Below, piece after piece: positions 58,853 through 64,000 of a stretch of DNA of 64,000 nucleotides. The stretch covers positions 5,427,558 through 5,491,557 of the forward strand of contig JAUPFP010000007.1 in the NCBI GenBank assembly GCA_036925085.1, in the 5' to 3' direction. Origin of the DNA: Brachycybe producta (Eukaryota > Arthropoda > Diplopoda > Playtdesmida > Andrognathidae). Below the pieces are notes generated by a model. The model worked only from the letters and a program-made list of their open reading frames with translations. It did no database searches and was not told the DNA's origin. The stretch's first letter is position 1. Each line of letters opens with the position of its first letter. The position numbers and the translations under genes were made by a program.

Positions 58853-59030
58853 GTTTATAGAATAAAGTTTGTCGCAGGGTGTCCAGTGGGCACAGTCCCC
58901 TACAGTCAATTGAAAAAATACAATGAATTGATGGCGTTTAACATTGACAATAATGGATTTGCAGTGGGCAAGTATTGGCTACGAAATCCAAGGTCAGCAA
59001 TATCCTGCATTGACCTTTCAGTATTGCACC
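58853..59030. repeat. Duplicated conserved segment upstream of copy 5
   Basis: Counterpart of 42321-42480. The stretch from CAGGGTGTCCAGTGGG is open for about 55 codons (CPVGTVPYSQLKKYNELMAF onward), and AATCCAAGGTCAGCAATATC follows. It may be an exon remnant of a neighbouring gene or a repeat. Not recognised. Confidence 0.4.
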
Positions 59031-59388
59031 AAAAATTTACGAGATAGTCGTGGTCCACACAATTTTGAGAAGTTCCCGAGGGCTTTCCAGTTTCTACATG
59101 TTTTAGGGTCTTCTCAGTTTTTAGAGGTACCCGGGGCCACATATTTGCGTTTTACTGCTTCTGTAAAAAGCAAATTACTGTTGTTCATTGCTTCTCTAGA
59201 ATTCCCCCTTCCATTTGATTTGATATTTGAAATAGATCACTAGCTTTAAAAAAGAAACTAAACAATCAGATTCATGAAAAGTGAGAAGGTACTTTAGAGA
59301 TTAGATATTGATGCCAGCTATGCATTAATGATTTCGTTGCTTGAAGTTATAAAGAAAAATCAAACAGCAGCTTTAAAGCTAAAAGAAA

Positions 59389-59782
59389 GGCGCATTCACA
59401 CTAGGCTGGTTTACAAGCCACTGGTTGTTGCTGGCTATTAGCAGCAACAGCAAGCAGCGGCTGCTTTGGGTTCCCACTTGTCCAGTCACTGCTTGCATTA
59501 GCAGTGTAAGTCATACAAAAACACAAAATTTTACAACCAACCAACCCAAGCAGTGGAGTTTCAACTACCCACTAGTGCCACTACTAGCGACAAAAGGTTC
59601 ACACTAGCTGGTAACAGCAGAAAGGGAGTCGCATGACCGGCTGGCAGCTGCTAAAGTTGGACATGTTGCTGTTAAAACAACTAGCCTGCTGGAGAAAGCA
59701 GCTACTGGTAACAGTTCACACTATGCTGCTAGAGGGCTACAACCAAAAAGCAGCTGGTAAACCAGTCTAGTGTGAATGCGCC
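59389..59782. mobile_element. MITE with 26-bp terminal inverted repeats
   Basis: The left end GGCGCATTCACACTAGGCTG continues to GTTTAC. The right end GTAAACCAGTCTAGTGTGAA continues to TGCGCC. Only one mismatch is seen over 26 bp. The interior is GC-richer and rich in CAGCAG and CTGCTG motifs. It interrupts the AAAGCTAAAA...TAGCCTTTA sequence seen upstream of copy 4. Confidence 0.85.
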
Positions 59783-59994
59783 AATAGCCTTTACTTAGAA
59801 AAACGTCATGAGTTAATAGCAAGTGTTACCTTTTTGTTTACATATTGACATTGCAAGCTCAGTTTTTGCATATTGACAAAACACCTTAATATGTTTGAAG
59901 TCTGATACAAACAGGTATATCCATTTATTGAGGGTTTGAGAGAGCAAGAGAAAAGCTTTGTTATAAAGTAAGTTGTTTTTTTTTCCCAACAGAA

Positions 59995-62543
59995 ATGGAT
60001 TTCTCCGATGTTTTTAGTACTCTTTTGATTACTTTTGTTGCACTTACATTTTATAAAGCCTATTTTCGTTACAAACGGTTCCAATTCTTTAAAAAGTTGG
60101 GATTTCCAGGACCAAAACCTGATTTTATACTTGGAAATCTTTCCCAACTGCTTTCCGGTTCTGGTGGACCAGTTGAAACTATAGGAAAGTGGAGACAGAA
60201 ATACGGAAAAGTTTTTGGGTATTTTATGATGGACCTTCCTACATTAGTTGTAGCTGATTTAGATCTCATCAAACAAATCACAATCAAAGATTTTCAGATA
60301 TTTCCTGATAGATTGCCATTGAATAGTAATTATGACGTAGGCATTTGGGGAAAGCCTCTTATTTTCTTGACGGGTGCCAGGTGGAAGCACGTTCGAAAGA
60401 CATTGTCACCAGCGTTCAGTGCTAGCAAACTCAGACATCTGACTTCCATCATGAAAAGAGCCGTGGAAGATTTCGGAAATGAATTGACAAAAGTGGCTTA
60501 TAGCGAGAAGGAGTTCGATATTTACGATCGGTTTCAACGTCTGACATTGGATGTCGTCGGAGAATCTGCATTGGCCTTGAAGATCAACTGCCAAAAGGTC
60601 GAAGAAAATAAGCATTATGAAGTTGTCAAAGGATTTTTGACGAATGAAAGAATTATTGTGAATTTCACTGGAATTTTGGCGTCATATTATCCACTACTAA
60701 AGAAGTTGCTGCAATTTATCCTAAGAAATAGTTCAATTTTGAAAAATGGGTGGAGCTTGTTTTTTAATCTGAAATCTACCATTTGTGTGAGACGTGGCCA
60801 ATCTACGGGCAAGACTGTGGACATGCTACAGTTAATGTTAGAAGCTGCGGTGGAAGACCAGAAGATGACAACTACGAATGCAGAGAAACCCTTGACGGAT
60901 GACGAAATAATCGGGAACTGTTTCGTGTTCATTTTGGCTGGTTATGAAACAACTGCAACAACTTTGGGTAATTTGTCGTATTTGTTGGCCAAACATCCCG
61001 ATGTTCAAGACAAAGTTTACAAAGAAATACAAGAAAATGTTAAGGTACCGTATTACTTAATGCATTTCAACACTTTTAAGCGTGTTAAGACGTCCATGAA
61101 CTCGTTTTGAAAACTACTTGAAACAAATTCAAAATATGTTAGAAAATTGGAGGAATATTAATGTTTTTTTAAGTCGAACATGAATTGAAGCTCAATTGTT
61201 TCTAAGATATGTACAGTATGTGACCTTCAACTAATTTTTGGATAAGTTTTACAGAATCGTCTGTTATTTTTTTTTTTTTTTTAATATTTGAGAATTGTTA
61301 GCTTTTAAAACTTTTTTCTAAATTTTTTTAATGTTTATTTAATACTCATAAATTACTGAGACCTTTGAAATAGGAAACATTTCTACTTTGTATTTATATT
61401 TAATCGAGAATTTCTTATTTTATATTGTGAACTACTTTCACAAAGTTATTTTAAAAGTACAAATCTTTTGTCTGCATCTCAATCTTCATGTGAATTGGTT
61501 ACGTCTTAGTTCAAATCTTACAATCTGTTTCCATTCAAGCTTATGAGTTCTTAACATGACCTTAACTAAAAATTTGTTTTTTCAGACTCATACTGCAAGT
61601 GTCCGCTCCAAAAGTTTTTTTTTTAAAACCAATCTATCAAGATTTTCAAGATACAAGCTACAGAGGGATCTTAATCAAGAGCTCTTCCCATGTAATAGAG
61701 CATTTCGTGCCAAAACTGAATGTGGCCACTAAATGGCACAAACTGTACTTATAGCTTCATTTACAATATGATTCAAAGAACGTACAAAAAAAATGACATT
61801 TAAAGCAAGATGTCTTCCATTTAGCTTCAAAAAGCAGACGATTCATCATTCACTTCTGGGCGTTTTAACTTTATAAATATATGAGAAAAACTCTTCCGTT
61901 TGAAACGCAAAAATCATCATATACATGTACATGAGTCCAAATACATATGCCTCCATGTATAAGATTGATATTTGCATTTCTGTGCTCCTAAACTTTGCAC
62001 CCGAAGCAAAAACTGGTACCCGGCCCTTAGCATAATCATTTAGTAATTTTGCACACCTCTTTCGGCGCCCTGAGTTTTGTGCCTGAGGCAGGTGCCTCAC
62101 TCGTCTTGGCTTATTCAAGGCCCTGATGTAGATGATGATATTGGCGTTGTTGATTTAGTATTTTGGATTGATCTTAGAGCTGATGTTTCTAACATGAGTT
62201 CATAAACATTGTACAAAAAAAAAACAGATTTTTATCAAGGTCATGCTGCAGCCACTCATGAGTATAAGTGGAAACAAACCATAGTGATATTATTTGTTAT
62301 TTTTAAATAGGATGTTCTGAATGTGGCATATGAGGATGTATATGACCTTCCATACTTGGACCAAGTGATTAATGAAACCCTCCGTTTATACCCACCTCTT
62401 TGGACAGTTGGTAGATACAACAATCAAGAATATGTTATTGATGGAAGGAAAATACCTGCAGGTATACAAATCGAAATTCCCATCTGTGCCATTCAGCGTG
62501 ATCCAGAGTTCTGGCCAGAGCCTGACAAGTTTGATCCAGAAAG
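59995..62543 (+). CDS. Cytochrome P450, CYP3 clan, copy 5 (3' exon beyond window)
   Basis: Membrane-anchored monooxygenase of unknown substrate. Exon 1 is 59995-61044 and exon 2 is 62311-62543, together 427 complete residues ending in FDPE and a split arginine codon. It has [19 protein letters not shown], the I-helix AGYETTATT (from 315, Tyr in place of Phe) and the K-helix ETLR (372-375). No stops or frameshifts were found. Exon 3 with the haem cysteine is not in the window: LTR-like DNA begins at about 62762 inside intron 2 and runs to the window edge. Central residues 205-280 differ clearly from copies 3 and 4, a region that holds substrate-recognition loops in P450s. Confidence 0.88.
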
Positions 62544-62761
62544 GTAATTAATGCTAATAAATGGATATCTTTTCAAACATTAAGCAACATTTTAAAACAA
62601 GTTTAAGATTTATTTATAACTAAAAAAATATCAACAGATCAAAAGAGACGTATTTTATTTTGTATTACATTGGAGCTAGTTATATGGGACTACTTAGTAT
62701 CAACATATGTCCTCCTACACAAGCTCCACTTTTAATGTGCATTCTCACATTGAATGAATAT

Positions 62762-64000
62762 TGTGACACCATCCACACGTGTGCCTCCCCATTCACATGT
62801 GTGAGTAACTTCACATTCCTTGCCACCCTGATGGATGGCACCCCCTGGTGCCCAGGTGACCCTCAAAATGTTGCGAAAAGAGTTTATCACGACCGGCGAC
62901 ACATGTGACGACCCAGTTCTGCTCCTTTTAGGAGCAGCACTAAATTCCCATGTCGTCTGCTAGGCACTTATAAATTAGTTGCCAGGCAGACAAAATGGCC
63001 AGCAAGGGTCCCTGTCCTCCCCCAGGTGGAGCAGCCTGGGGGTGATATATATGGCGGCGGCCATTGTATCTGGACAGTGGAAAGTGAACCCTTCATGCCT
63101 GTGCATGTATCTTTGATGCTCTCATCAATTCAACAGGTGGCCAAGATGGCCACCATTCATCTTTTCCTTTGTTGTGTGATAGAGGTCAATGACCTCCTCT
63201 CCTGGCTGAATTAGCCAGGAGATTCATCAATTGTCTTCACTTAGTGAGTGTTTTTTATTATTTATTCTCTTTGGAATAAATATTATATCATTTATTATTT
63301 TCACTCAACCACTGGTGTCCGTGTCTTTTATTCTATTGAATAACTGGGGAAGTTACCGCGGGGAGGGTGGGGGTTCCGGTGTGGGGAAACGCCGTCACCA
63401 TCACCGTCCTGTTCCGTCATGTTTTCCAGCATGTCGGCCAGTTCTTCGCGCGCGGTTTATCCACGGTAAGATCCATCGGGGATTTACCGTGGATTCCACG
63501 TCTTGTTCGGCGGCCACTCGTCCGTTGACTAGCGGCATGGACCTCAACCTCCGACCGGCGCTACCCGTGGCACGGACGGGTGCAAGAGGAGGGCTGGCCA
63601 GCGCTTCGACCCGTCCCAAGGAGGTCAGGCGACGATAAGTTAGCGAAATTTACCGTGGGCATTGTAACGGCCCAGTCGGGTTGTTACACACATGTAAAGG
63701 ACATGGAGAAAATTCGGATTTTCTCTAATTTTCTCATGGCTTGTGACAGGTACTAATTCAGAAAATATATTTCCAAAATTATTTGCTTAATTCTTAGAAA
63801 TTAGTTCCAAAAATGCAGGTAGTGTTTTGGAACTAGGGTCAATCATTGGTCTGTTTGACCTGTGATTGAGCCCTGGTTGACAGTGGAGCCCTGGTTGACA
63901 GTGGCTCCTCCCTATAGCCAAGAGAATAAAACTGGCACGTGTGTATAGCTCTGGGTCTGTTGGTTGTATGTTGTGCTGTGGCACTTTGGCACGATTTCAT
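62762..64000. mobile_element. LTR-like insertion in intron 2 of P450 copy 5 (outer element)
   Basis: Homology to intron 2 of copy 4 stops at GAATAT and the new sequence starts TGTGACACC. After the inner LTR it resumes with a 21-bp tandem duplication (AGCCCTGGTTGACAGTGG) and AGAGAATAAAACTGG, like a polyadenylation region. The right end is outside the window. Confidence 0.5.
62904..63688 (+). mobile_element. Solo LTR (785 bp), nested
   Basis: Starts TGTGACGACC and ends GGTTGTTACA, flanked by CACA on both sides (62900-62903, 63689-63692). CTTATAAATTAG at about 62967 and GGAATAAATATT at about 63270 are TATA- and polyadenylation-like. The last 350 bases are GC-rich, unlike the rest of the window. 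No retroelement protein genes are inside. Confidence 0.75.

Noticed and set aside
63231-63638. 135-codon open frame at the GC-rich right edge
   Set aside because: Lies within a solo LTR with clear ends and target duplications; no resemblance to retroelement or host proteins.
1-64000. tRNA, rRNA, CRISPR or bacterial features
   Set aside because: No cloverleaf with a T-loop signature, no rRNA motifs and no regularly spaced repeat-spacer array was seen; the DNA is clearly eukaryotic.

Overview
This is AT-rich, intron-rich eukaryotic (metazoan) DNA. Coding sequence is sparse, every gene I can read lies on the + strand, introns are GT-AG, and transposon debris is abundant. The receptor at the left resembles protostome DH44/CRF-type receptors and the P450s look like CYP3-clan enzymes. 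I therefore infer a protostome invertebrate, possibly a chelicerate arthropod; the class-level guess is weak.

Left half (1-34.5 kb): one family B (secretin-like) GPCR, of which ten exons (3715-32623) can be joined into 434 C-terminal residues. These cover most of the hormone-binding ectodomain, all seven membrane helices and the cytoplasmic tail. The first exon(s), with signal peptide and start codon, were not found. The introns run to 8 kb and carry a truncated Tc1/mariner element, several MITE families, long microsatellites and strong hairpins.

Right half (34.6-64 kb): a tandem cluster of five cytochrome P450 loci with one shared architecture (a long exon 1 of about 1.02-1.05 kb, exon 2 of 233-236 nt, exon 3 of 241-247 nt; intron 1 phase 0, intron 2 phase 2). 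Copies 1, 2 and 4 read intact (499, 501 and 507 residues). Copy 3 is a pseudogene with two in-frame stops and a frameshift. Copy 5 is open through exon 2, but its last exon lies beyond the window because LTR-like DNA interrupts intron 2. Copies 3, 4 and 5 come from a recent tandem duplication that also copied flanks and introns, so they act as mutual empty-site controls for later insertions.

Most striking structure: lineage-specific insertions in the P450 cluster can be read directly. They include an 820-bp solo LTR with a 4-bp target duplication and its empty site about 9.5 kb away; a three-level nest (LTR containing a hAT relic with 8-bp target duplication, containing a palindromic MITE); a 381-bp hAT-like MITE with a perfect 8-bp target duplication; a palindromic MITE family in at least five copies; and a nested LTR pair at the right edge. 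I saw no operon, CRISPR array, rRNA or tRNA gene.
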